Of a stretch of DNA of 64,000 nt, positions 33,901-44,227 are shown one piece after another. Position 1 is the first letter of the stretch. Each line of letters opens with the position of its first letter. The notes beneath the pieces are model-generated. The model ran no database searches. It saw nothing but the letters and a program-made list of their open reading frames with translations, and was not told the DNA's origin. Made by a program: the position numbers and the translations under genes. The DNA is from Pristionchus mayeri (lineage: Eukaryota > Nematoda > Chromadorea > Rhabditida > Neodiplogasteridae), in the NCBI GenBank assembly GCA_036245805.1, contig BTRK01000003.1:42859215-42923214 (forward strand), read 5' to 3'.

Positions 33901-36811
33901 TGCCAGAAAAGAGATTGCGAAGCAACAAGAGATGCGTCTACTGTCCAAGTCAGGGGGATCATCGACCTACTCCCCTCCTGTTCGACTCTCCTCATCCAGA
34001 CCTTCCCGCACGGACACTCCTTTCCCTACCACTCCCAGTACCTCGTCCTCTCTCACTAGGTTTACCCAGTTCCACTCCACTCCTCATGCTCCCTCTGCCC
34101 TATCTAGACAGAACTCGGTCCGTCGTACTTCACATGCTATTCGTCCCTCTCCTTCCCCCTCTGTTCTCCGTGTCACCTCTTCCGTTAGAAGACCATATTC
34201 ATTTTCATCAATGTTCTCATCCTCAGAATATCATAATCATGAGTTCCATAACCCTACTAGTTACATGAATGCTTCCTCCAGTAACTATCTCATCGATAAT
34301 CGACCCAATCTCGATGAATACCCCGATGACTACCCTGACTATGACTATGATGAATAGATATTTCTAATCCCCCGTATTTTTCTAATTGTTTCACCCCTGT
34401 TTTGTTGAGAGATAAACGAGAAGATTATTTGTGACTAAAACAATTTATCGCAAAAAAATTACAAAGAAACTACCACAAAAAACCTTGTTGAGGCGTCCGG
34501 TAAGGTTGACAACAATCTTGCCAGCGCGGTGGTCATCGACGATCTAGAACTCTCCGATGTATCCGTGCTTCATCATGACGGTCAAGAAACGGACGATGAC
34601 CTGAAGATGTAATTACTGAACCACTTGGAAGTTCCAGAAATTTCCTACACCATCTCTAGACAAAAATAGGTGGAACATGCGTGTTTGATCGGATATATTT
34701 GGAATGAATTTAAAGAAAAATCGAAATGCGTGAGTCCTAAAAATCCGCCATAGCTTCGCCTCCAAGAGACAGATTTGCACGATTTATTTATAATAAACCA
34801 GTTCTCACACGAGTTCACAAGGAAAGCAAAATAAAGTAGAGCATAAATTGTCCAAATAGAGATTTAATATTCGTGCCCTGTGAAGAACACACGAGAAGAA
34901 GTAAAGAAAGCGAACCTTGGAGCAAAGGGCGGACGCGCTTCTCGGCATTGTTGATGGTCTTAAGAGCATCGGCGAGTACGCTCATGCGAGCCAGGGGGGC
35001 CGACGCGACTGCAATCGAAAAGTTGAACCAAAAGTAAAGTGAGTGACGAAGCAGTAACAGTGATATTACGAACACACGCGTTTCATCGTTTTGCAATTTG
35101 AAAAACAGCGAGATGCGGGAGTCAAATTAAAAATTCGGCATGGATTCGCCTTCCAGATTCGCATTCACTCGTTTTTAATCATTATAAATGAACTGTCGAG
35201 CGACTAAACAATAAATTTTGCAACAAAAAGAGGAAAAGCATGCGAACCTAATTTATCCACTATCTGCCACGTGCGTATTCCGCGTGGGGGCCACTTGGGG
35301 CTACCCCCACGCCAGCTCGAAGCAAATTACCTGAAAAAATGCCAAGAGAAGAAAAGAATTTAAAAGAAAAGAAGTGAAAAGAAAACTTATCGTCCAAAAT
35401 CGTCCCTGCTGCTGCTCCAGGCGGAGCAGCAGCATCCCAACTGCCTCTCGCTGGGTCTCCAGCTCGCTGAAGCAGAAAAATCGACAATTCGAACAATATA
35501 ACATGACAAACAACCGAAAATTGTGGAAAAATGATGGGAAAGTCTGAATGCTGACAAATCCTCTTTGGCAAATTGTAATTTGCACAACCGGCTACCGTAA
35601 TTTTATCGTTTTTGCCAAATTCTGGCAAAATTATTGATTTTTATTTTTTTCAAAAAATCAAATCGCAATATGGAAGAGACAAGGTACGCAATGAGTATAA
35701 TAACGACTCATGAAGTTGAATTTTGAATGTTTTTCCACTCGCTAAACACAGATTCGGTATGATACTGAACCGTACCGAATTCGTTCCGCAATATTTGTTC
35801 GGTACGATAGCTGTGCCTTGGCCCCGCGTGAGGCACAGCGTGACATACAGGTACCGTATCCTTTTAATGTTCCGATCCGTTCTGTTAATTCCCACGTGCA
35901 CCAGTGCACACCAATTTGATACGCATTATTTTCTCACGCTAATTAATATTTTTACAGATCCGAGTAAGAACTTTCTTGTCCTCGCTCAGAGCGGAAAAAG
36001 TAAGTTCAAAGGTAAGCAGTTCTTGAATTGAAATTAATAGCTAATTTAAATAAATAATGCGAAATAAATAAATACTATGGATTTCAGCTATGAGAGTCGA
36101 TACGGCTGTCGAGAAGGTGCGCTCAGCTTTCGCGACCTGTGATGAGGATATCCTGGAGAAAATGAATAGGAAGGTAAACTTATTGTTTTATCATTATTCT
36201 ATCTCGAAGCGATCATCAAAGGTCTAGCACATATTCTAATATTGCTTTATATTGGGCATTTGCGTAACTAATAGAAATTTGGAATTTTTCTAACTGTTAT
36301 CCAATGTTTTTCCTTTCCGAACAGGGAATTCGATTGTGGCGCGTGCGGAGTTCTGCTTTTCGGCATTATTTCCGCTGTCAAACACTTTCTCTCGGAGGGA
36401 CACATCAAGAAGGTACGGGCGATCCAGTGCAAGTTTTTTCCGGCAATTTTAAAACTTATGACCACCCCCGCGCCATTTCTCATATCCCAAATTCACATCT
36501 AGACATTTCTCCGTGATTCTTTGCCTTTTGAGGAGTTGGGCATCACGGAAAATGATAGAGAAAATATCGGGATGGGGATGTGGAAAAAATCCAAGGTAGC
36601 GCCCAACTGCAAACACCATGTTGAAAAATATGCGCATTGATTAGTTTTAGATGAATAACCTTACAAAATAGCATAATAATTGGTGTAATTAATAATGTAG
36701 GTGCGTGCTCTCAACGCTGGCGTTCCCCGTCTCGCTGTCACCATCATGGTTGGAATACTGGAAAAGGCGGCGAAAAAAGCCGAAAAGAGAGCTGCTAAGC
36801 GAGATAAGTAG
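27977..36811 (+). CDS. Array copy 8, interrupted by a 6.4-kb Tc1-like element in an intron
   Basis: Start ATG 27977 ([12 protein letters not shown]) follows a GGCAG acceptor. Exons: 27977-28012, 28201-28305, 28399-28458, 28624-28781, 28909-28971, 29128-29190, 29247-29362, then after the element 35958-36011, 36088-36173, zinc finger about 36325-36414 and 36701-36811. Exon 28624-28781 fuses two exons that are separate in copy 10. Exon 35958 offers two in-phase donors 12 bases apart. In the finger exon the AG acceptor (AACAG|GG) leaves the CGAC...HFLSEGH ligands one base out of frame, so the end may be dead unless another site is used. If functional, the element must be spliced out as a 6.6-kb intron. 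Confidence 0.6.
29542..31061 (+). repeat. Left terminal inverted repeat of the Tc1-like element
   Basis: Matches 34369-35925 in reverse complement. It contains two RPS15A-like exons pointing inward. The inner end is marked by ACAGGGGTGAAACAATTAGA. Confidence 0.85.
30424..30947 (+). pseudogene. RPS15A (uS8) gene fragment in left TIR
   Basis: Exon 30424-30515 encodes [17 protein letters not shown] followed by IRPCSK. Exon 30831-30947 encodes [18 protein letters not shown], a stop (TAG 30885-30887), then [20 protein letters not shown]. These match the N-terminal half of cytosolic ribosomal protein S15A (nematode rps-22). Differences from the family are a missing block of about six residues between AEKR and IRPCSK, the normal start region changed to CTGGCTCGC, and a Glu codon replaced by TAG. 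The intron is retained, so this came from genomic DNA and not from mRNA. The second half of the gene is absent. Confidence 0.85.
31172..32365 (-). CDS. Tc1/mariner-superfamily transposase (DD34E), intact, six exons
   Basis: The minus-strand start is ATG 32365-32363, directly after a TTTCAG site (possibly trans-spliced). Exons: 32365-32264, 32222-32031, 31944-31681, 31630-31506, 31462-31366 and 31324-31172. Lengths sum to 310 codons plus stop, with every phase agreeing. The N-terminal ~100 aa are helix-turn-helix-like ([10 protein letters not shown]..., [14 protein letters not shown]). The catalytic residues are FTDES (first D), VQDNARCH (second D) and [11 protein letters not shown] (E), with 34 residues between second D and E. 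The expected role is cut-and-paste transposition of the surrounding element. All catalytic residues are present with no stop, suggesting recent activity. Confidence 0.85.
32366..32624. promoter_or_regulatory. Divergent promoter region of the Tc1-like element
   Basis: The 259-bp space between the two divergently oriented starts must hold both promoters. TTTCAG and TTTATCAG sites next to the starts could be leader acceptors. No TATA box stands out. Confidence 0.45.
32625..34357 (+). CDS. Second gene of the Tc1-like element, unknown function
   Basis: ATG 32625 follows TTTATCAG. Exons: 32625-32843, 32898-33192, 33241-33377, 33437-33539, 33599-33768 and 33818-34357, together 487 codons plus TAG with no stop. 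The first intron is 54 nt and open, so retention is possible. Residues about 1-70 form a small domain ([21 protein letters not shown]). The middle is basic and proline-rich with a C/P homopolymer. A coiled-coil-like part ([21 protein letters not shown]) follows. A conserved-looking block ends in [15 protein letters not shown], loosely like the end of a BEN domain. The tail is Ser/Thr/Pro-rich and ends in acidic Asp/Tyr repeats. It is divergent from the transposase and shares its ~260-bp promoter region. I do not recognise the family; DNA binding is only a guess. Confidence 0.7.
34369..35925 (-). repeat. Right terminal inverted repeat of the Tc1-like element
   Basis: Reverse complement of 29542-31061 with small differences, including single-base indels in the RPS15A-like exon and a palindromic insertion near 35811-35850. 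Confidence 0.85.
34483..35010 (-). pseudogene. RPS15A (uS8) gene fragment in right TIR
   Basis: Mirror copy of the left fragment with the same TAG and the same internal gap, so those changes predate or were shared between the arms. One extra T (CCCTTTGCTCC) distinguishes it from the left arm. Confidence 0.85.
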
Positions 36812-36992
36812 TGCGATAGCGAGACAGTACTAGTCCATCTTTTCTTGTAAATCTACATTTTTCTCTGTTTAATTGTTCCGTATCGATTTTTAATATCTTC
36901 TGTTCATTCTATCTGTAGTTCGTTGTTCTTACCCGGTTTACTTGCTTGAAGAATATACAACGAATTATATTCTCCATTTCACTTGTTTTCCG

Positions 36993-37073
36993 AAGGCTAA
37001 GAATAAAGTCGTTAATCATGCTAATTGCGAAGTTCATGAATATATTGACGTTCGCAACGTAAAATGTATCTGA
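36993..37073 (+). repeat. Array intergenic block after copy 8
   Basis: AAGAATAAAG, then GACGTTCGCAACGT and ATGTATCTGATT. Stop to next start is 368 bp. Confidence 0.7.
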
Positions 37074-38019
37074 TTAACTCAAATAGCGTGAATTTCCATC
37101 AGGGATTACTCATTTCATGAGTTGTACTGTGTATATGAGATTTGCAGTATCTTTGGTAGTCCATTCATCTCATCAGAAATGGAAGATTCAACTCTCAAGA
37201 ATCGTCGCCGCAAGGTTCGCATTTTTTCAAGTCTTTAATAGGTTCACCGGTTCCTTCTTTTGTCTCTCTCAGTATAGTCTGCGATTTTTTTGTGGTGGAG
37301 AGTTTTTGTTATCGACTTGTGAGTTTTGACATTATTCACGACTCGTTTAGTCATCTTTTGCTCAGAACAATAATTATGACATCTGCTCAATAAATGCACA
37401 CCTTAGTATTATCATGCTTCTTCTCAGAATGACGTCGTCATCGTCCTCGATGATGATGAGCCTTCCGCTCAGCCTCCTGCGAAGAATGCGAAGAGAGACG
37501 ATGTGATCAGAGTGATGGAGGCAGAGGTTCGTCCATCTTGCCAAACATGGACTTGAACATTTATTTCATTTTGATTATTTAAGAGGATTTCAAAAACGGC
37601 TCCTCCAATCACCACGTTTGAACTGTCTAAATTAGACTGGAACGTGAACCCTATCTAATTGTTTTTTAACTCTACAAATGATAAATAGTAGATGTTTCCA
37701 CATCATTCAGTGGCTTTAAAAACATAGTTCTCAAAAGAAAACAAAGAGATCTTCACGTCACCACTTTTCCAGTCAGTCCCTGCTTCCGAAGTCATCGAGC
37801 TACGTCATCAACAGGGAGAGATGAAGAATCACTCGGTGGATGTTGGCCAGGAACTGTCGAATACGAGGCAGAAACTGATCAATACACAGATGAAATTGAT
37901 GACAACTGAACTGGAATTGGAGGACATGCGCAAGGTAGTTGGGTTAGAACTTCTTGGAAATTCACCCACCCCCCCCCCCCCCCGTTATTATTTATCTCCC
38001 CTCCACACTGCCGAGGGCG

Positions 38020-38103
38020 GTACTTGGTCGGATGAGAACTATTGCGTCATGCCGCTTGATATATCAAATGCGGCATTACGATATAGTTCTCGTCCGACCT
38101 AGC
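38020..38103. mobile_element. MITE family C (TAGGTCGGATGAGAAC type), copy 1
   Basis: GGTCGGATGAGAACTATTGC at the left mirrors ATAGTTCTCGTCCGACCTAG at the right. A run of 16 C lies just upstream. In copy 9 intron. Confidence 0.75.
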
Positions 38104-38306
38104 GCCGCCGAGGGCTTGTATGGCCGAAAATCTGGTAGGAATAGTTAGCAACAAGTGGGATAGAGTGGGCAATTATCCAGGATCTACCTCCGGTTTGCTA
38201 TCGTTTATAACTATTTACATTCTGCAGCGCGCGATTCGTGCTGAGGAAGAGGCGGAGCAGTTGCGTGCGGAACGAGCGGAGAATCTACGCGGTGAATGGG
38301 GTTGGG

Positions 38307-38358
38307 ACACTAGGTCGGATGAGAACTATGACGTCATGCCGCCGTTGATATGCTTTTA
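38307..38358. mobile_element. MITE family C, half copy
   Basis: CACTAGGTCGGATGAGAACT and ATGACGTCATGCCG are present, without a clear right half. Confidence 0.6.
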
Positions 38359-39119
38359 GGATACCATTTTCCCGTAAAACCTGCCAGGTTTATGGTTCAA
38401 CTAGTGGGTGCCTTTCCGGATTTTGAAACCCAGCAGCAATACCTGCCCACATATGCTCTCAGTTGGCCTCGCCGCATCACAGCACCTAGCGTAGTTGTAT
38501 CTTGACGACTGTAAAATCGCTTGACGCGGCTGTACCGTTACCCTTATCTTCCATGAATTCGCATTCCTATGGGGATTCAATATCACGCCTCGTATTGCCA
38601 ACATTAGTGGTTTTACATTTATACTTTCAGGCAAGCGAGACTTTGAGCTGAAGACGAAGCTTCTGGAGAAGAAGTGGATTGCTTAATTAATTTTTAATTA
38701 ATTTAGCGTTATCAATTAAATTCATTAAAACATATTTTTTAATTATTAAATAGTAAAAAAAGTCATCTAGAGTGATCGACCTGACGAACCAGTTGGACGA
38801 GGAGAGAAACGTGAGAAGACGGACTGATAAGAGGTAAATTGCGACATGTTCATTCCATCCATGCAATAGCGTACAGAAAGTATGGCAGTATCCTTTGAGT
38901 TAGGATAGAGCGTGAATTTCGTTCACAACGATCTGATTTTGGTATGGGTGGCCTAACAACAAATTATTTTCTTTCTTATGTGTGCTCACCGGATTCACAG
39001 GTGACGCAATTTAATGAGTGTCATTTATAGTGAAGTCATCTGTTGTTTAAGCTTTTGCGTCCGACATACAATTTTCATGCAATATGTTCTTATCCGATTT
39101 TTTCATACTGCTTCTGTGA

Positions 39120-39222
39120 GTCCGTGGTGTGGTGGCGAGATTTAGTACATTTGATTCTAAATATACGAGAACTGCGTATACTTAGAATCAAATGTACTAA
39201 ATATCTCCACCAAACCACGGAC
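39120..39222. mobile_element. Palindromic MITE in copy 9 intron
   Basis: GTCCGTGGTGTGGTGGCGAG and TTTAGTACATTTGATTCTAA at the left are mirrored by TTAGAATCAAATGTACTAAA and CCACGGAC at the right. Confidence 0.8.
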
Positions 39223-40766
39223 AACGCTTTCTGTCCTCAAAGTAATAATGCGACATGAGCTGATTGACCTCGTGGAATCGTCAATAAATGGTTGTATTCT
39301 ATTCAGAATCGATAATTTGGATCGCCGTCTCGTCGAGTATGGGAGAAGTGAGCAAGTGGTGGAGGAGGCTGTTGTTGCTGTGGATACAGTGGAATCCGCG
39401 GTCGTCGTCCATCTGAGACCCCCGCGTGAGTAAAATATCGAAAAATTCAGGAAATAATTTAACGATTTATTTCTGTATGGTGTACATTAGTTGTGCTAAT
39501 CTTTGGAAGCAATTCTACAATCCTATGCCTATGTCAGATTTGGATAAACGACACAACGACACCACGATCTTTTCATTCTAAATCCTCTCTCAACGGTCGA
39601 GAGGCGAGAAAAAAAGAGAGCACAGGAAATGAGGAGATGCGCCTGCCGATTTGGCCACACTATTTTGAACGCAAAAGAAAAGTTTTAAAATGGGAGCAGA
39701 TACTTCTTTGATACACTGTCTCTTAGAACGAGGTACTTAGTCTGTGACAGGTTCTTAAATAAATCTGAAGATATGATATATATTGTTTGAGCGATCTCGA
39801 TCGATGAAGCTGTCAAGCAGCTTCGCAAGTCTCTCAACAAGTGCGGTGAGGATGTGTAGAGATGCGCTGAATCGGTAAATTTATTAATTCCTTAATCTTT
39901 TTACAGTTCACCATAGGGGTGCTTGGACAAGCGCGTAGTTTGCGAAAGTTAGGAAGGGAGGATTTTATATTGTTTTGTACATTAGCTAGACTTATAATTA
40001 CTGAATTTGTTTTCATAATTATCTTAAAACTTCGTCCTTTTTAGGTTGCCAAGTACGATTGTGACGTGTGCGGAGTGCTGCTAGGGGACAATCTATCCCT
40101 GCTCAACCATTTCCTCTCGAAGGGACACATCAAGAAGGTAAGGTAGTTTTACTTGCTTCGTAAATACACAAGATCTGTGCATCCGCTGTTGTGTTTTCGG
40201 AGACTGAGAGACAAGGGGGAGCGTCTATATCGCATGGTGGTGGTTGGCAGACTGGCCTAGTTGCCTCTCCTCCTATGACAGCTGGAGGGAGAGCAGTGAT
40301 AGATGGTAATCCCTAGGTGCACTGACTATGACTCAACGATGGGGAAGGTATGAAAAATGATAGAGGAGGATTGGGGGTGGGCCAACTATCCAAGAAATTC
40401 CGGCATTCCAGATTTACCGGCTCTCTCTTACAGGTGCGTGCTCATGGTGCCGCAGTCTCTCATCCCGCAATCAAGAACTGGCAGAATACCCTGGACCACT
40501 ATGCAGAGTATGCGACAAGAGGGGCGATCTATGAGGAGCAGATCGTTGGAGGGGGTACTTTAGCCAGAAGAGGGCGTACTGTAGTGAGATACTACTAGTC
40601 CATTGATATATTTCCGTTGGACCGTTCTGTGCTTCTTGTATTACTTGGTTTAGTATTCATAAGAAAATCACATTTCGTTTTGCATTTTAGATGTATTCCT
40701 TTTCCCATGTAGTTTTGTTCAAACAAATTCAATGCCTGTTTCCTGTAGTTTTCCGATTTCCCGGAA

Positions 40767-40849
40767 GCTAAGAATAAAGTTTTTAAGAATACTAATCGCA
40801 TGAGATTCTCTAAATTTATCGACGTTCACAACGTAGAATGTATCTGACC
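40767..40849 (+). repeat. Array intergenic block after copy 9
   Basis: AAGAATAAAG, then GACGTTCACAACGTAG and ATGTATCTGA. Stop to next start is 388 bp. Confidence 0.7.
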
Positions 40850-40985
40850 CAAGATATCTCCCAATTGTTTTAGATTACTTCAATGATGACAATATATTTC
40901 CTTCAGTTCTGTATCCTCCTAGTCCATTACTAATTTCGATATTTTTAGAATCCGTGTAAATAACTTAATTTGATCATCGTGAACT

Positions 40986-43976
40986 ATGGAAAAGTCGACT
41001 CCTACGAATCGTCGCCGCAAGGTGCTGATTTTTTCGTTCTTAAAATGTATACAGAGGTATATTTTTTCGTTTGTCTCTATCAGAGAACATTTTGTGATAG
41101 TTTTTCTCGTGAACATAGCTGCATAGTTTGTAGTGTGTTTTGGCAACTGCAACACCAAAATTGACTATCAATTTAGGGGATTTTTTAGGTCCTTCAATTT
41201 ATTCTCTTCTCAATAGATAAATATATTCTCAATAGTCATCTTTCGAATTGATCGAATATTTGATTCTCCTTGCTAACTGGCATGTATTGCTGGGAACATA
41301 CTCAGTGTATTAGCGCCCTTAGCTCTTGTATAACCAGGCTTCTTTTCAGAATGGCGTCATCATCGTCCTCGATGATGATGAATCTTCCACTCAGCCTCTT
41401 GCTAAGAATGCGAAGAGAGATGGCGTGATCAGAGTTATAGAGGCAGAGGTTCGTGCGATCTATCGAATTTGAACCTGAAACATATATCCGATATAATTGC
41501 TCTTTTTTGTTTTGAAGTCTATGAAGGAAAAGGTAATTTTTTAAATATTGTAAATCATTTCAAGAAGACTTCTTGCAATCCCTTTATTTCCAGCCAGTTC
41601 CTCCTTCCGAAGTCGTCGAGCTACGTCGTCGACTTAAAGCTGTGAAGAAGAACTCCTTCGATGTTGGCCAGACGATGTTGCGCAATACGGGACAGCAGCT
41701 GGTCTATACACATCGGAAACTGATGAATACCGAACTGGCATTGGAAGTCATGCGCAAGGTAGTTTTATTCTTATAAAATATATAAAATATATGTATATTT
41801 ATTATTGAAAAAAATATTGTTGTTTCCAGCCCACGAGTTTTTGGTTTACTATCTTTTGGATAGTGTGACTTCTCCTTGTCTGAGTACGCTACAGTCTTTT
41901 TTTGTGTTTTTGTTGTTTTTTAAGGTGAAGTTACGTTTTTAGGGGAACCAATTTGATATTTATAAAATTAATTCTGTTTTGTCCAGCGCGCGTGTCGCAC
42001 CGAGCGAGATGCGGCGCGGTTGCGTGCGGAACTAGCTGAGAATCTACGCAGTGAGTGGTTGAGTTGGTAATTCGAAACTACTAGGTAGCGTGACCACTAC
42101 GCCTTCTACTTCTCTAATTTCGCAATTCACGGAGGAGGAGGCGTAGCCGTTCTCGTTACCTTATCACGAATTGCCAACCCTAAATAATTGGGTTACCAGC
42201 ACGATGCTGGTTAGAGAGCTCACTACGCGTATTCCTCCCATGTATTCGCATTCCGATGAGGTGAAGCGTTCCACTACGTGCCAACACAACTGGTTATCCG
42301 GGACTTGATATCGGCTAGATATCCAGGCTATCTATCATAAATATTAGTAGAATCGTAACGCTATTATTGAAATGTTTAGGCAAGCGAGTCGGAGAGGTGA
42401 AGATTACGCTGCTGGAGGAGAGGTGAATGAATTTATTTTGCTTAATCATGCTAATTAATTAAAAGTATATATAAAACAATTGTTATAGAGTGATCGATCT
42501 CACGAACCGATTGAACGAGGAGATACACGAGAGAAGACGAGCTGATCAGAGGTCAGATAAAAAAGGAACGTGATGGTACGGTTTGGGTACGATTTATGGT
42601 TCTCATTCAATCTCATTCTGTATATAATACAACATGAGTTAACTGAGCTTGTGGCACCGTCACTAAATGATTGTTATCTTCAGAATCGCCCAGTTGAATT
42701 GTCGTCTCGTCGAGTATGGAAGAAACGTGCAAGTGGTGGAGGAGGTTGTTGTTGACATGACTACGGTGGAATCTGCGGTCGTCGTCCATCTGAGACCCCC
42801 GCGTGAGTAATAATCGAAAGAATCGAAACATTTGTAAATAGTACATAGTGTGCATTAGGGATGACCATTCGATGCGAGATAGCGATTCCACCACTTCTTT
42901 ACTTCCTCCAATTGCGAAATCAGGCGAGGGAAAGGCGTAGCGGAAGCGCCTTCTCGCATCGAATCGGTCGGCATCCCTAGTGCACATTTGTTCTGCTTAT
43001 ATTTGCGAATACAAAGCAATTCTACAATATAATATTTATACTGTATCCTAATTTATTTACTTGCAGAGCCGAACGACAACATCCTTGCCCTCGTCTGTCC
43101 TAGCTACGAGAAATGTAAGAGATTTTAAGCTAGTGATGCGAATGAGCGTGTGCTCTCCTTGTTCCGCACATTCTCTTGCTTTGTGCTACTGGCGAGACCC
43201 AGAATGAGGGTGCCTACCGATTCGGCCACTTATTCGTAGCTCTGAAGATATGATATAAATTGTTTGAGCGATCTCGATCGATGGAGCTGTCAAGCAGCTT
43301 CGCAAGTTTCTCAATAAGTGCGGTGAGGAGGTGCAGCGATGTGCTGAATCGGTAAATTTATATATTTATTTATTTATCGTTCACTATAGGGTGCTCGGAC
43401 AAGCTTTTAGTTTGCGAAAATAAGGAAGGGAGAATTTATAAATTTTGTGCATTCGCTAGACTTATTAGTGTATAAATTACTGAATATGTCTTCATAATTG
43501 TCTTAAAACCTCGTCCTTTTAGGTCGCCAAGTACGATTGTCACGTGTGCGGAGTGCTGCTGGGAGACAATCTATCACTGCTCAACCATTTCCTATCGAAG
43601 GGACACATGAAGAAGGTCCGGTAGTTTTCCTTGCTTTGACTCTAGTGCCAATATTTTCATTGGCTTAGGAGTGTTCTCCCGCGATTCCAGTATCGAAGGC
43701 TGGATATGCCTCTCCATTTCTTTCATACTCTAGTGACCGAGTGACGAGAGATTGGATAGAAGATCGTTTATTGTTTCTCTGACGCGGGGTGGACCAGCTA
43801 TTTTTTTATAGGTGCGTGCTCATGGTGCCGCAGTATCTCATCCCGCAATCAAGAACTGGCAGAATACCCTGGACCACTATGCAGAGTATGCGACTAGGGG
43901 GGCGATCTATGAGGAGCAGATCGTTGGAGGGGTTACGGTAGCCAGAGGAGGTCGTACTCTAGTGAGATACTACTAG
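40986..43976 (+). CDS. Array copy 10, intact coiled-coil and zinc-finger protein (325 aa)
   Basis: Start ATG 40986 (MEKSTPTNRRRK), with a TTTTTAG acceptor 38 bases upstream. Eleven exons agree in phase: 40986-41021, 41350-41448 (acidic, VIIVLDDDE), 41594-41758 (Q/L-rich helix), 41987-42050, 42380-42422, 42489-42551 (VIDLTNRLNEEIHERRR coiled-coil), 42684-42802 (RIAQLNCRLVEYG), 43067-43114 (NDNILALVCPS), 43269-43351 (SIDGAVKQLRKFLNKCGE), 43523-43615 and 43812-43976. The zinc finger is C-x2-C-x12-H-x5-H (CHVC...HFLSKGH), as in U1/JAZ-type RNA-binding fingers. The last exon ends in an aromatic VRYY. No stop or shift. It is the best template for the family; function unknown, with dimerisation and nucleic-acid binding inferred. 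Confidence 0.8.
42062..42182. mobile_element. MITE family A copy in copy 10 intron
   Basis: GTTGGTAATTCG at the left mirrors CGAATTGCCAACCCTA at the right, with a GGCGTAG/CTACGCC core. Confidence 0.7.
42856..42979. mobile_element. MITE family A copy in copy 10 intron
   Basis: TTAGGGATGACCATTCGATG at the left mirrors CATCGAATCGGTCGGCATCC at the right, with an internal ATTGCGAAATC core. Confidence 0.75.
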
Positions 43977-44143
43977 CCTTTCCGTTATTGGTCCGCACTG
44001 TGCTTCTTGTATTACTTGATTTAGTTTTCAGAAGATAATCACACATCGTTTTGCATTTTAGATGTATTCCTTTTCCCAAGTAGTTTTTAGAAGCAGTGCA
44101 CATAAATTCAATTCCTGTTTCCTGTTGTTTCCCGATTTCCCGG

Positions 44144-44227
44144 ACGCTAAGAATAAAGTTTTTAAGAATACTAATCGCATGAGATTCGCAAAATTTATCG
44201 ACGTTCTCTACGCGAAATGTACCTGAT
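44144..44227 (+). repeat. Array intergenic block after copy 10
   Basis: AAGAATAAAG, then GACGTTCTCTACGCG and ATGTACCTGATT; the stem is slightly degenerate. Stop to next start is 441 bp. Confidence 0.65.

Larger units (their letters stand above)
29542..35925. mobile_element. Large Tc1-like DNA transposon with 1.5-kb TIRs and two genes
   Basis: Inverted arms 29542-31061 and 34369-35925 enclose 3.3 kb that holds two divergent genes and little else. The transposase stop is about 110 bp from the left arm, and the second gene's stop is 11 bp from the right arm. Both genes read open through six exons. The outer ends read GCGTATCAA with TTGGTGTGCACTGG. The arms are nearly identical inside but clearly diverged over the outer ~100 bp; a ~40-bp hairpin insertion (about 35811-35850) is present only on the right. 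Target duplication cannot be fixed by eye. It sits in an intron of array copy 8. Confidence 0.75.
37179..40598 (+). pseudogene. Array copy 9, single nonsense change and one exon missing
   Basis: Start ATG 37179 (MEDSTLKNRRRK), leader acceptor TTTGCAG at 37141-37147. Exons: 37179-37214, 37428-37526 (VVIVLDDDE), 37773-37934, 38228-38291, 38631-38673, 38771-38833, 39307-39425, 39792-39874, zinc finger 40045-40137 (CDVC...HFLSKGH) and 40434-40598. Compared with copy 10, the short PNDNILALV exon is absent, and a CAG codon in the SIDEAV exon reads TAG (39857-39859), so the finger would not be translated. Donor 38673 is weak (AA|GTGGAT). All other exons are open, so inactivation looks recent. Confidence 0.75.
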
